Assembly (NCBI GenBank): GCA_002325375.1
Contig: DCRZ01000002.1
Location: forward strand, 310,001 to 374,000
DNA from: Rhodospirillaceae bacterium UBA1479
GTDB lineage: Bacteria; Pseudomonadota; Alphaproteobacteria; Rhodospirillales; Casp-alpha2
Length of the DNA: 64,000 bases
Direction of reading: 5' to 3'
Notes under the pieces: model-generated
Told to the model about the DNA's origin: nothing
Seen by the model: only the letters and a program-made list of their open reading frames with translations
The model's database searches: none
Position numbers and translations under genes: made by a program
Part shown: one piece after another, positions 16,404-26,572 of the stretch
Numbering within the stretch: the stretch's first letter is position 1
Layout: each line of letters opens with the position of its first letter

Positions 16404-17402
16404 ATGACCATGAAAGCCGTGCTTTGGCGCCCGATGTACGATCCGGGCGGCCATGATCTTTTACGCGCCGCCGGGATCGAGCCGGTGGTCGTCGACAGCC
16501 CCGACGCCGATCAGGTGAAGGCCGCCCTCGGCAACGCCAATGCGCTTTGGGTGCGCACGCCCGAACGGGTCACCGCCGAGATCATGGACGCCGCGCCGGG
16601 CCTGACCGTGATCTCGACCTCGGGCTTCGGCACCGACAACATCGACATCCCCGCGGCCACGGCGCGCGGCATCCTGGTGGTCAACCACCTGGGCTTCGGG
16701 CGCACGCCCGTGGCCGAACATACGGTGATGCTGCTGCTGGCCTGCTTGAAGCAACTCACCTGGGGCGACCGCGCGGCCCGCGACGGCAGCGCCTGGTCGC
16801 AGCGCCAGGGCCTGCAGGTCTACGAGCTTGAGGGCCGCACGGTCGGTATCGTCGGGCTCGGCTATATCGGATCGGAACTGGCGAAGAAACTGCGCCTCGC
16901 CTTCAACTGCCGCGTCCTGGCCTATGATCCCTACGTTAACGCGCGGCTCGCCTTGGTCACCGGCGCGGAAATGTGCGCCGATCTGCACGCCATGCTCGGG
17001 CAGTGTGACGCGCTCGCCATGGCGGCGGAACTGACGGATGAAACCCGCAATATGATCAGCACGGCCGAACTGGCGGCCTTGCCCGAAGGCGCCGTGGTCG
17101 TCAACGCGGCGCGGGGGCAGTTGATCGATCTCACCGCCCTGGATGCGGCCCTCACATCCGGGCACATCCGGGCGGCGGGGCTCGACGTCGTGTTCCCCGA
17201 ACCGCTGCCCGCCGACCATGCGCTGCTGAAGAACCCCAAGGTCATCTTCACGCCGCACACGGCGGGGGTCACCCAGGAAGCGTCAAAGGCGCTCGCCATC
17301 TCGGCGGCGGAGCAGATCACCACGGCCCTCAAGGGCGATCTGCCGCCGTTCCCCCTGAACCCGGAGGTCTGGGACAGCCCGCAGTCGCGGCGGCCCGGCT
17401 AA
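16404..17402 (+). CDS. D-isomer-specific 2-hydroxyacid dehydrogenase
   Basis: This 332-residue NAD-dependent enzyme is of the D-3-phosphoglycerate dehydrogenase/hydroxypyruvate reductase type. The dinucleotide fold has GIVGLGYIGSELAKKL near residues 150-165. The catalytic Arg lies in VVNAARGQLID, the Glu in VFPEPLPADH and the His in FTPHTAG. The substrate cannot be read from sequence. ATG 16404 is chosen for the GGGAGGG 11 bases upstream; the in-frame start at 16347 would add a tail unlike the family. It converges on the hydrolase gene, with stops overlapping by three bases. Confidence 0.88.
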   Translation: MTMKAVLWRPMYDPGGHDLLRAAGIEPVVVDSPDADQVKAALGNANALWVRTPERVTAEIMDAAPGLTVISTSGFGTDNIDIPAATARGILVVNHLGFGRTPVAEHTVMLLLACLKQLTWGDRAARDGSAWSQRQGLQVYELEGRTVGIVGLGYIGSELAKKLRLAFNCRVLAYDPYVNARLALVTGAEMCADLHAMLGQCDALAMAAELTDETRNMISTAELAALPEGAVVVNAARGQLIDLTALDAALTSGHIRAAGLDVVFPEPLPADHALLKNPKVIFTPHTAGVTQEASKALAISAAEQITTALKGDLPPFPLNPEVWDSPQSRRPG

Positions 17403-18277
17403 CCCGCCAGACCCAGCAGGTCGAGCGCCGCCCGGTGGACCGGGCTGTCCGGCTTGCCCAGTTCGCGGCTCATGGTGAAATGGTGGATGCCGGGCAGGTC
17501 GGCGGTGGTCACGGCATGGCCGCCGTCGGCCAGGGCCTGGGCGAAATCCTGTCCATGGCGGCGGAATTCGGCCAGTTCGCCCGCGCCGTAGAATACCGCC
17601 ACGGGCGGCAGGCCCGGGCGCAGGTGGCGCGCCGGGCTCAGGCGCGCGACCGCCGCGTCGTCCAGGTTCAGGTAGCCGTTGCGGTGGCTCAGGCGGATCG
17701 GCGTCAGGTCGTACATGCCGCTGGTCATGACGCAGCCTTTGACCGCGTCGGCGGGCAGGCCGTGGCCAGCCCAATCCGTGACCAGCATCATCGCCGTCAG
17801 ATGCGCCCCCGACGAATGGCCAGCGACGACCAGCCGCCCGGCGTCGGCGTTGAGCTCCGCAGCATGGCCGTGGACCCAGGCGACGGCGCGCCGGCATTGG
17901 TCGGTGATGGCATCCAGCGTGGCCCCGGGGGCCAACGAGAAATTGACCGTCACCACGGCCGCGCCGGCGGCCACCAGGGCCGGGGCGAGGTGGCTTTCGT
18001 TGACCTTGTCGCCGCGGGTCCAGGCGCCGCCGTGCAGGAACACCAGCACCGGCGAACCCGGATTGCGGGCGGGGAACAGGTCCATGACCTCGTCCGCGCC
18101 GGCCCCGTAGGCGACGTCGAGGCGGCAGTCCAGCTCGGCCCGCGCGCGGGCGCTGGCGGCGGCGTTCTCGGCGACATAGACGTCGCCGTCGGGCACCAGG
18201 GAGCGCTGTTCATACTGGTTGTCCAGTTCGGCCTGGTCGTAGTCGAGCCACACCTTGGCGTCGGCGGTTGCGGTCAT
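17399..18277 (-). CDS. Alpha/beta hydrolase, arylformamidase-like
   Basis: This 292-residue serine hydrolase has the oxyanion motif FLHGGAWTRGDK (near 80-91), the nucleophile elbow AGHSSGAHL and the catalytic His in PGIHHFTMS. This HGGXW-type architecture is closest to kynurenine formamidases/arylformamidases and related esterases. No kynurenine-pathway genes lie nearby, so the substrate is open. It follows mgtE by 28 bases on the same strand and could be the last gene of that transcript. Confidence 0.8.
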   Translation of the reverse strand: MTATADAKVWLDYDQAELDNQYEQRSLVPDGDVYVAENAAASARARAELDCRLDVAYGAGADEVMDLFPARNPGSPVLVFLHGGAWTRGDKVNESHLAPALVAAGAAVVTVNFSLAPGATLDAITDQCRRAVAWVHGHAAELNADAGRLVVAGHSSGAHLTAMMLVTDWAGHGLPADAVKGCVMTSGMYDLTPIRLSHRNGYLNLDDAAVARLSPARHLRPGLPPVAVFYGAGELAEFRRHGQDFAQALADGGHAVTTADLPGIHHFTMSRELGKPDSPVHRAALDLLGLAG

Positions 18278-18305
18278 GAAGGTCTCCGGTGTCGTGGGAT
18301 TGGTC

Positions 18306-19613
18306 TTAGAGAAGTCCCGACAGAATAGTCGCGATGCCGAGGAAGGAAAAGAACCCGGCGATGTCGGTCACCGTGGTCAGGATGATCGACGACGCGACCG
18401 CCGGGTCCTGGCCCAGCTTGGTCAACACCACGGGCACGATGGCCCCGGCCAGCCCGGCGGCGACCATGGCCAGCACCATGGACACGGTGATGACCAGGAC
18501 CAGCCCCAAGGAGCCCGACCAGACATACACGCCGATGCCGCAGGTCGCGGCCACGGCGATGCCGTTGACCAGGCCGACGTTGGCTTCCTTGAAGGTTACG
18601 GCGAACCATTGGCGCGGCGTGATCTCGCGCAGCGCTAGGCCGCGCATGGTTACGGCCAGTGCCTGCGCCCCGGCGTTGCCCGATTGTCCGGCGACCACCG
18701 GCAGCAGCACGGCCAGGGCCGTGAACTTGGCGATGGTGCCTTCGAACAGGCCGACCACGGCGGCGGCCATGAAGGCGGTCAGCAGGTTGATCTGCAGCCA
18801 GGGCAGGCGCTTCCTCACGGCGAACAGGGGTTTGGACAGGGCGCGTTCGTCCTTGGACGCCCCCACCATGGTCTGGATATCGACGGAGGCATCGGCCTGC
18901 AAGGCGCCGATCAGGGTGGTGTGCTGGACCACGCCCATCAGCTGGCCGTCATGGTCGACCACGGGCAGGTCGACCAGGCGATGTTGCTCCAGAAGGTCGG
19001 CGACCTCTTCCTGCGGCGTCAGCGGGCTGACATAGGCCAGGACCGGCGTCGCGATGTCGGCCAGCTTGGCGGCCGGGTCGGCGACGGCAAGGTCCTGGAT
19101 GCCGACCTTGCCGGTCAGCCGGTTGTCCTCATCGACCAGAAACAACGACCGCGCCGTCTTGGCCCGCGCGCGGCGCAAAGCGGCCAGCGCTTGTTTGGCG
19201 GTCATGGTGCTGCGGAACTGCGCGATGTCTGTGATCATCAGGCGCCCGGCGCTGCCTTCGGGAAAGTCGCCCAAGCGTTTCAGGTCGTCGGCGATGGCCG
19301 GGTCGAGGGCGGCCAGATAGCGCTCGCGGTCGGCTGGTTTCAGGGCGTTGAACACACGCAGCGCCTCGCCGGGTCGCAGTTCGCCCAACAGGGCGCAGGC
19401 CAGGTCGTCGGGCAGGCGCTTCAGCAGCCGCGCCGCCGTTTCCGGCAGCAGCATGCGCCACAGGGGGGCCAGAACGTCGGCCGGCTGTCGGGTCAGGGTG
19501 GGGGCGGTTTCCGCCGTCGGCAGCGTTTCGATGCGGCGCGCCGCCTCCCATGGGAAGTCGATCAGGAACCGGCGTTCCAGCTTGACCGTCGCGGCGTCCA
19601 GATTGCCGCTCAT
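18306..19613 (-). CDS. mgtE: MgtE-family magnesium/divalent cation transporter
   Basis: This 435-residue channel has an MgtE_N helical domain (about 1-130), a pair of CBS domains (about 135-255) and a five-helix membrane pore domain. Key pore segments are PVVAGQSGNAGAQALAVTMR and TDIAGFFSFLGI, which carry the conserved Asn and Asp of the Mg2+ path. ATG 19613 overlaps the stop of the upstream MgtE-N/CBS gene by four bases (ATGA). An in-frame upstream extension lies inside that gene and is rejected. MgtE gates on cytoplasmic Mg2+ through the N and CBS domains. Confidence 0.92.
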   Translation of the reverse strand: MSGNLDAATVKLERRFLIDFPWEAARRIETLPTAETAPTLTRQPADVLAPLWRMLLPETAARLLKRLPDDLACALLGELRPGEALRVFNALKPADRERYLAALDPAIADDLKRLGDFPEGSAGRLMITDIAQFRSTMTAKQALAALRRARAKTARSLFLVDEDNRLTGKVGIQDLAVADPAAKLADIATPVLAYVSPLTPQEEVADLLEQHRLVDLPVVDHDGQLMGVVQHTTLIGALQADASVDIQTMVGASKDERALSKPLFAVRKRLPWLQINLLTAFMAAAVVGLFEGTIAKFTALAVLLPVVAGQSGNAGAQALAVTMRGLALREITPRQWFAVTFKEANVGLVNGIAVAATCGIGVYVWSGSLGLVLVITVSMVLAMVAAGLAGAIVPVVLTKLGQDPAVASSIILTTVTDIAGFFSFLGIATILSGLL

Positions 19614-20467
19614 TCCGGTTCTCCGATCGTGCCGGGGGCCGGGTCGCCGATATGCGCCACCGTGCGCAGCATGCCGGCGCAGGCCAGCAGATAGGCGGAT
19701 ATCAGGTTGCCCATCAAGGTGTCGGCGCCGTCTTGGGTCCGTGCGCTGCGCCCGCGCCGGAGTTCCGCCAGCCCGGCGCCCAGCGCGGCGCGGCTCAGCG
19801 CGCCCAGGAAGTTGCCCGTCCGCCCGATCACCGGCAGGGCGAGATAACTGTTCCACTGCGGATTGCCGAGCACCGATGCCAGGGTCGCGCGGTTCGACAG
19901 CGCCGCCACCGTGCCGTCCATCAGGTCGGCAACCGGGGTCTTGCCGTCGGCGCGCAAAAGGTCGCCGGCCCGAACCGTGCCCAGGAAGCGGCGGTCCTCG
20001 TCGATCACGAATAGGTGGTCCGTCGTCTTGCGGCGGCGGCGCTTCACCAATTTGGCAACGTCGTCCACCGTGCGCGTCGCGGCGACGGACACGGCGGTCT
20101 GATCCATGACCGCGCCGACCGTGCCCACGGGATAGGTCACGGCGATGCGCAGGTCGCGGGCCAGATTGGCCGGTAGGGCGTCCGCAATGGTGCCGCGCAC
20201 GCCGGGTGCCAGGTTGCGGAAGAACGTAACCGCATCGACGAAGGGCAGTTCCCGCAGCAGCCCGGCGCCCCGTTCGGGGGGCAGAATTTCCAGACAGCGC
20301 GCGGCGCTGAAGGCCGCCATTTGGCGCAACACCTCGGCGCCGACGCGGGCCGGCACCTGGGCGAACAGGGCGGCCGCGTCCTCGGCCGGCATGTCTTCCA
20401 GAACCCGGGCCGCGGCATCGGGCCGGGTATCCATGAAGGCCAGGGTCAGGGGGATCTGGTCAGCCAT
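19610..20467 (-). CDS. Soluble MgtE-N/CBS domain protein
   Basis: This 285-residue protein repeats the cytoplasmic half of MgtE. It has helical repeats like MgtE_N (DAAARVLEDMPAEDAAALFAQVP, then ARCLEILPPERGAGLLRELPF), then a CBS pair (VGAVMDQTAVSVAATRTVDDVAKLV, then DHLFVIDEDRRFLGTVRAGDLL). No full pore domain is present. The tail near 250-270 (LMGNLISAYLLACAGML) is one short hydrophobic stretch that may be a relic of the first pore helix. It overlaps mscS and mgtE at either end, so it is probably made with the true channel. It may be a regulator or a partner subunit. Confidence 0.78.
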   Translation of the reverse strand: MADQIPLTLAFMDTRPDAAARVLEDMPAEDAAALFAQVPARVGAEVLRQMAAFSAARCLEILPPERGAGLLRELPFVDAVTFFRNLAPGVRGTIADALPANLARDLRIAVTYPVGTVGAVMDQTAVSVAATRTVDDVAKLVKRRRRKTTDHLFVIDEDRRFLGTVRAGDLLRADGKTPVADLMDGTVAALSNRATLASVLGNPQWNSYLALPVIGRTGNFLGALSRAALGAGLAELRRGRSARTQDGADTLMGNLISAYLLACAGMLRTVAHIGDPAPGTIGEPE

Positions 20468-21299
20468 CGGCGTCCTCGGGGATGGTCAGGACGATGGCGT
20501 CGGTCAGGAAGGTGCGGGCGGGGATCAGGGTCCGCCCGCCCTCGGTCGCGATGATGATGGCGGTCGCCGAAATCTCCAGAATTTCGCCGTCGTTACCGTT
20601 CCAGGCAATGCGCTGTCCGGGCAGCAGGTGGCGCCGCGCGTGATGGGCGGCGACCAGATTGGCGACCAGATCGCGGGCCCCCAGGCCGAAGGCCAGGGCC
20701 ATGGCGCCCAACACGCCGGCGATCACCGTGGCGGCGATGATGACCAGGATCGTCACGTCGACGCCCAACTGTTCGACGCCGATGATCACGGCCGCCAGCA
20801 GCACCGCCCATTGGGTCAGCGCGCCGATCAGATTGCTTTGCGCGATGTTGGCCGATGCCAGGGCGGCGGCCACGACGTCGCGGATGACCAGGGAAATCAG
20901 ATAGCCGACCAGGATGATGACGCCGCCGGCCACCAGATGCGGCACGTAGACGACGATCCGGTCCAGCCAGACGGAAAAGGCGTCAAGCCCGGCAATCCGG
21001 GTCGCCGCCGTGATGAACAGCAGCATGGTGACCCAGAACACCATGCTGGCGGCGATGCGGACGACGCCGGTGGAGACCTGGAAACTGGTGAGGAAACCGG
21101 TGCTGGCGACCCGGGTCAAAAGGCGGTTGGCCGTATCGCCCAGGCGGCGCGTGCCGGCGCGCAGCAGGCGGGCCACGAACCAGCCCAGGACGACGATCAG
21201 GATCGCGCCCAGCAGGGACGGCAGGTAGGCGGCCATGGTTTCGAAAAACTCGCTCGACACCTTGCGGATGTCGACGACCCAGGCGGACACTTCTTCCAA
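20460..21299 (-). CDS. Small-conductance mechanosensitive channel (MscS family)
   Basis: This protein has about 279 residues and the MscS plan. Three or four membrane helices occupy the first 150 residues, followed by the pore-lining region (VLGAMALAFGLGARDLVANLVA, Gly/Ala-rich). A beta domain ends the protein (LPGQRIAWNGNDGEILEISATAIIIATEGGRTLIPARTFL). The start is uncertain. TTG 21299 has AAAGGAGG 6 bases upstream and is preferred; a TTG at 21359 would add 20 residues. The stop overlaps the MgtE-N/CBS start by eight bases, so osmotic-release and Mg2+ genes form one operon. Confidence 0.85.
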   Translation of the reverse strand: MEEVSAWVVDIRKVSSEFFETMAAYLPSLLGAILIVVLGWFVARLLRAGTRRLGDTANRLLTRVASTGFLTSFQVSTGVVRIAASMVFWVTMLLFITAATRIAGLDAFSVWLDRIVVYVPHLVAGGVIILVGYLISLVIRDVVAAALASANIAQSNLIGALTQWAVLLAAVIIGVEQLGVDVTILVIIAATVIAGVLGAMALAFGLGARDLVANLVAAHHARRHLLPGQRIAWNGNDGEILEISATAIIIATEGGRTLIPARTFLTDAIVLTIPEDADG

Positions 21300-21410
21300 C
21301 GACGCCTCCTTTACAAAGGGGACTTCTTGGGCCGGGGTGGCTTGTGATGACTCTAGCAAACCCGCACCTTGTTGTATTCAGCTACTTTCCGGGACCCGGC
21401 GGCGGCGCGC

Positions 21411-21445
21411 ATAAAAAAGGCCGCCGGTCGGGGCGACCGGCGGCC
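21411..21445 (-). terminator. Rho-independent terminator after groEL
   Basis: A perfect 12-base stem (arms 21419-21430 and 21434-21445, GGCCGCCGGTCG with loop GGG) is followed on the minus strand by TTTTTTAT. It lies 27 bases beyond the groEL stop and separates groESL from mscS. Confidence 0.93.
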
Positions 21446-21472
21446 AGGGGGCACTTGGGTGTTGACGGAGAC

Positions 21473-23113
<1,641 letters not shown>

Positions 23114-23181
23114 TTTCGATCACTCCTTTGAAGAGAGGCAGCTTTCTAATTGCTGATGGATTGATGTCCGGTCAGGACGCC

Positions 23182-23499
23182 TTAGGCGGCCTTCTTGGTC
23201 TTCGCGGCCTGGGCGCCGTCGATGATGCCCAGGATGTCGGACTCCTTCATGATCAGAAGTTCCTCGCCGTCGAGGGTTACTTCCGTGCCCGACCACTTGC
23301 CGAACAGGACCCGGTCGCCGGCCTGGACGTCCAGCGGCGTGACCGTGCCGTCCTCGGCCTTATGGCCCGAGCCGACGGCGATGATCTCGCCCTCCATGGG
23401 CTTTTCCTTGGCCGTATCGGGGATGATGATCCCGCCCTTGGTCTTTTCGTCCTGTTCGATGCGGCGGACGAGAACCCGGTCGTGAAGAGGTTTGAACAT
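23182..23499 (-). CDS. groES: Co-chaperonin GroES (HSP10)
   Basis: This 105-residue protein starts MFKPLHDRVLVRRIEQDEK. It has the mobile loop KGGIIIPDTAKEKPMEGEI and the barrel ends GDRVLFGKWSGTEV and GEELLIMKESDILGII. ATG 23499 gives the canonical N-terminus; a longer in-frame ORF adds an unlikely 24 residues. It is the first gene of groESL; a CIRCE-like repeat lies 162 bases upstream. Confidence 0.97.
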   Translation of the reverse strand: MFKPLHDRVLVRRIEQDEKTKGGIIIPDTAKEKPMEGEIIAVGSGHKAEDGTVTPLDVQAGDRVLFGKWSGTEVTLDGEELLIMKESDILGIIDGAQAAKTKKAA

Positions 23500-23593
23500 G
23501 CGATGGCTCCTCTTGAACATTCCTTGATTGAGCAAGCAAATGACGGGAGAAAACCCACGGGAATCCGGCATTTCCCCCCGTTTCCGCGAAAAA

Positions 23594-23621
23594 ATTTAGT
23601 CGCCGATCCGGGGCCTTCAAC
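23594..23621 (-). promoter_or_regulatory. Possible heat-shock promoter of groESL
   Basis: On the minus strand GTTGAA (23616-23621) and CTAAAT (23594-23599) are separated by 16 bases. They lie 95-122 bases before the groES start, downstream of the CIRCE-like repeat. The layout resembles alphaproteobacterial RpoH promoters (CTTGAA with CYTAT), but the match is partial. Confidence 0.35.
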
Positions 23622-23660
23622 CCCTTGCCGGCAAAAAAATTCATGCCTGTCGCGAGATTG

Positions 23661-23687
23661 GCAGCACTCTCGCTCAGCGGCTGCTAA
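23661..23687. promoter_or_regulatory. Degenerate CIRCE-like operator upstream of groES
   Basis: GCAGCACTC, nine bases, GGCTGCTAA matches the CIRCE consensus (TTAGCACTC-N9-GAGTGCTAA) at 7 of 9 bases in each arm, with the exact nine-base spacer. HrcA binds CIRCE to repress groESL. No hrcA gene is in the window. Confidence 0.55.
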
Positions 23688-23795
23688 TGCATTGATTTAA
23701 AACATTAATTCTTGACGAAAGAGGAATTAAAAGGGAACAATTCAGACCGTCCAGGGAGGACATGCAAGCCACGCAACCAAGACGGAGGGTCTGAC

Positions 23796-24056
23796 ATGTC
23801 TTTGGAAGTGCAGCTTTCGGGCTATCGCCTGACGACCGCCGAAATCACCTATCGGCGGCCGGATCATCTTCACCTTCTACAGGACTATATCTGGCAGGAT
23901 ATGGACATGGCGCCGGACTTTCCCGTGCTGCGCCGGTTCCTGGACTTCTGGGAAAACAACCTGGACGGCCCGCTGCATTCCGTGCGCGTCGCCTCGGTGG
24001 CTTTGGTCAAGCCGGCGGAATTCCGCCTTGTCGGCGGGATGATGCGCCTGCACTAG
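23796..24056 (+). CDS. usg: Usg family protein
   Basis: This 86-residue protein matches the alphaproteobacterial Usg family along its whole length. Marker segments are LTTAEITYRRPDHLHLLQDY, WQDMDMAPDFPVLRRFLDFW and GPLHSVRVASVALVKPAEFR. Function is unknown; the protein is small, soluble and widely conserved in the class. ATG 23796 is chosen over a longer frame because GGAGGG lies 11 bases upstream and family members start at this point. Its stop overlaps the convergent OPT gene by four bases. Confidence 0.9.
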   Translation: MSLEVQLSGYRLTTAEITYRRPDHLHLLQDYIWQDMDMAPDFPVLRRFLDFWENNLDGPLHSVRVASVALVKPAEFRLVGGMMRLH

Positions 24057-25762
24057 CCCGCCATGCGGGACACCGCCAGGGTGACCCCGATCAGGCTTTC
24101 CCCGGCGACCAGCCCGGCGGCGACGGCGGTGCCGTAACGTTCCGTCCATCGGGGGGTGAGGCGTCCGGCCACGGCCGCGATCACAGCCCCCAGGCAGAGC
24201 GAGATCGAATTCCATGCCGGAATGACGAAGGCGACCCCGGCGGCGGGCGCGCTCGGCAAGAAGCGCGCGATGCGTTCCGGCAGCACACGGTCCGCCGCGC
24301 CGAGAATCACGCCGAGTGTCGCCGCGACGGCCATGGCGGGGCCCGCCCCTTCGGGGATTGCGCCCAGGCCCGCGGCCATGACCTCGGCCACGGCCTTCCA
24401 GGTCGCCACGGCGGGGGCCGGCCATTCGGGGGTCATCAGCATGGCGGCGGGGTCGGGGATCAGGATCAGATAGACCGCCGCCCCGGCCAGCGATCCCGTC
24501 AACACGCCGAGCGCCTGGGCGAAGATCTGCAATCGCGGTGCGGCGCCGATCAGGGACCCGGTTTTCAAATCGTGCATCATGTCGGCGCATTGCCCGGCCG
24601 CACCGCCGGTGACGTTGGCGGTCATCAGGTTGGCGGCCATGTCGCCGGGCGTGATGGCGCCATAGGTCAGCTGGGTCACCTTGCCCAGTGCCCCCACGGG
24701 TGTCACCCCCGTTTCCCCGGACACCCGGGCGGCGATCACGGCGAGGACATAGCTGAGCGCCACGGCCAGCACCGACACCCAGATCGGCAAACCGAACAGG
24801 GTCCATCCGGCGATGCAGATCAACGCCGTGACCACGGCCAGCGCCAGGGCGTAACCGCGCCCCATCCGCCCGTCCGTGCCGGTCAGTTGTCGGCGGATGC
24901 GGAGGACCGAAATCGCAAAGGCGGTCAGGGCCGCCGTAACCGTCAGGGTCACCCCCGGCCACAACAGCCAGGCCACCAGTTCGGAAAACCATACCGTGCC
25001 GGGCGCCCCGGCCTGCGCCCAACCCTGGTCCAGCGCCCAGGGGGCGAGGACGCCCCAGGACAGTCCGGCGCCCAGCAGCAGCGACAGCCCCGCGCGCGGG
25101 CCGATCAGCGCCCCGAAGCCGATCATCAGCAGCGACGGATCGAACGCCAGGCCCAGGTTCTTGAAGGTCACGCCCCCGGCCAACGATCCCGGCAGGGTCA
25201 GGCGCGGCACCGCCGCCGCCAGATCGACGGCCAGTTTGACCGCGGCCGACACCCCCGCCGCCGCCAAAAGTGCCCGCAGGCGTGCGCCCTGTTCGCGGCC
25301 CTTGCCGTGGATGCGCTTCAGGGTTTCCGCCGTGGCCAGACCGGCGGGAAAAGCCAGGTTTTCGTGCTCGATCATCTGGCGGCGCAGGCCGGCGGCGACG
25401 ACCACGCCCAGGATCGACACGCAGAACACCCAGAACGCCAGCACGGGCCATTGCAGGGTTTGCCCGGTCAACAGCGTCAACGCCGGAATCGGCGCCACCA
25501 AACCGCCCGACACGATGGAGGCAGAGGCAGAAGCCGCCGTTTGGTTGATGTTGTTTTCCTTGAGGCCCAGGGGCGCCGTGCCCAGGCTGCGTTCGGCCAG
25601 GCGCCAGGCCCCCACGGCCAGCAGCCCGGCAGCGATCGACATGTTGAAGGACCAACCGATTTTCAGTCCTGAATAGACGTTGCAGGGAGTCAGCGCCGCA
25701 CCCAGGACCATGCCGGTCAGGACCGCACGTCGGGTGAATTCGGCGGGGCTTTCCTGTTCCAT
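24053..25762 (-). CDS. OPT-family (oligopeptide) transporter
   Basis: This 569-residue protein has about 14-16 membrane helices. OPT signatures include LTGMVLGAALTPCNVYSGLKIGWSFNMS, the ENNINQTAASASASIVSGGL segment, and FPAGLATAETLKRIHGKG. Bacterial OPT proteins are proton-coupled carriers for small peptides or metal chelates; the substrate cannot be set here. A second repeat half (LTYGAITPGDMAANLMTANVTGG, then DLKTGSLIGAAPRLQ) is present and intact. It converges with usg and stands alone. Confidence 0.88.
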   Translation of the reverse strand: MEQESPAEFTRRAVLTGMVLGAALTPCNVYSGLKIGWSFNMSIAAGLLAVGAWRLAERSLGTAPLGLKENNINQTAASASASIVSGGLVAPIPALTLLTGQTLQWPVLAFWVFCVSILGVVVAAGLRRQMIEHENLAFPAGLATAETLKRIHGKGREQGARLRALLAAAGVSAAVKLAVDLAAAVPRLTLPGSLAGGVTFKNLGLAFDPSLLMIGFGALIGPRAGLSLLLGAGLSWGVLAPWALDQGWAQAGAPGTVWFSELVAWLLWPGVTLTVTAALTAFAISVLRIRRQLTGTDGRMGRGYALALAVVTALICIAGWTLFGLPIWVSVLAVALSYVLAVIAARVSGETGVTPVGALGKVTQLTYGAITPGDMAANLMTANVTGGAAGQCADMMHDLKTGSLIGAAPRLQIFAQALGVLTGSLAGAAVYLILIPDPAAMLMTPEWPAPAVATWKAVAEVMAAGLGAIPEGAGPAMAVAATLGVILGAADRVLPERIARFLPSAPAAGVAFVIPAWNSISLCLGAVIAAVAGRLTPRWTERYGTAVAAGLVAGESLIGVTLAVSRMAG

Positions 25763-25924
25763 GCCGCCCAGAATTTGCAGACGAGGTCCCCTCTGTCAAA
25801 CCGGGTGCCGCCGGGACGGCGTCAGAAACCTTGCAGCGGCGGCGGATCTACGGGGTATAATCGTACAAAAGCCGGTAACGGCACGCGGGCGTGGATCACG
25901 CCCCGAGAATAATGGGAGACGTTC

Positions 25925-26302
25925 ATGGATCACTCCGTCCTGGTGGTCGAAGACGATGACAACATCGTCCTGTCGCTGAAATTTCTTCTCGAAAAGTCGG
26001 GGTTCGCGACGCGCGTCGTCGGCGACGGAAATGCGGCGCTCGGCGAAATGCGCGCGGCCAAGCCGGATGTCGTGCTGCTGGACGTCATGCTGCCGGAACG
26101 GGACGGTTTTTCCGTATGCGAGGAAATTCGCGGCAACAGCGCCTGGTCCGATGTTCACGTCATCATGTTGACGGCCAAGGGGCGCGAGGCGGACCGCGAA
26201 AAGGGCCTGTCCGTCGGGGCCGACGATTTCGTCACCAAACCGTTTTCCACCCGCGACCTGGTCGCCCGGGTCAAGGCCGCGGTCGGGTTGGCCGTGGACT
26301 GA
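25925..26302 (+). CDS. Single-domain response regulator
   Basis: This 125-residue CheY-like receiver has the acidic pocket E9-D10-D11, phospho-acceptor D53 in VVLLDVMLP, T83 and K105 in TKPFSTRD. There is no output domain. Its stop overlaps the next ATG (TGATG) and two genes downstream lies the symporter-type histidine kinase, so it is probably the direct phospho-acceptor of that kinase. The HPt gene at 29456 could relay phosphate onward. Confidence 0.93.
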   Translation: MDHSVLVVEDDDNIVLSLKFLLEKSGFATRVVGDGNAALGEMRAAKPDVVLLDVMLPERDGFSVCEEIRGNSAWSDVHVIMLTAKGREADREKGLSVGADDFVTKPFSTRDLVARVKAAVGLAVD

Positions 26303-26571
26303 TGGTGGACGGTCCGGCACGCGATCCCGAGCGGCGCCGGGCGGGTGCTCCGGAGCGGGGAGCAAGCCGGGTCGGCGCCTTTTCCGTATCCCTATTCCTG
26401 ATCGCCACGCTGCTGTTTCTGCCACCCTTGGTGACCCTGGGTGAGGGGCCGGCCGACCTGTTCGGGTTGCCGCGGATTTTCGTGGTTCTGTTCGCCGTAT
26501 GGATCGGCGTCGTCGCCATGATCTACCTGATTGCCGAACGCGTCGACCGGCCTGCTCCGCGGGACGACTGA
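26302..26571 (+). CDS. Small membrane protein between response regulator and kinase
   Basis: This 89-residue protein has a charged N-terminus (MVDGPARDPERRRAGAPERG) and two membrane helices (about 32-52 and 59-80: VSLFLIATLLFLPPLV, then IFVVLFAVWIGVVAMIYLIAE). Small two-helix proteins often sit beside sodium-solute-symporter genes, which fits its place directly before a kinase with a symporter domain. It is coupled to both neighbours: TGATG with the regulator, and a one-base gap before the kinase GTG. It may be an accessory subunit of the symporter module. Confidence 0.75.
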   Translation: MVDGPARDPERRRAGAPERGASRVGAFSVSLFLIATLLFLPPLVTLGEGPADLFGLPRIFVVLFAVWIGVVAMIYLIAERVDRPAPRDD

Positions 26572-26572
26572 C

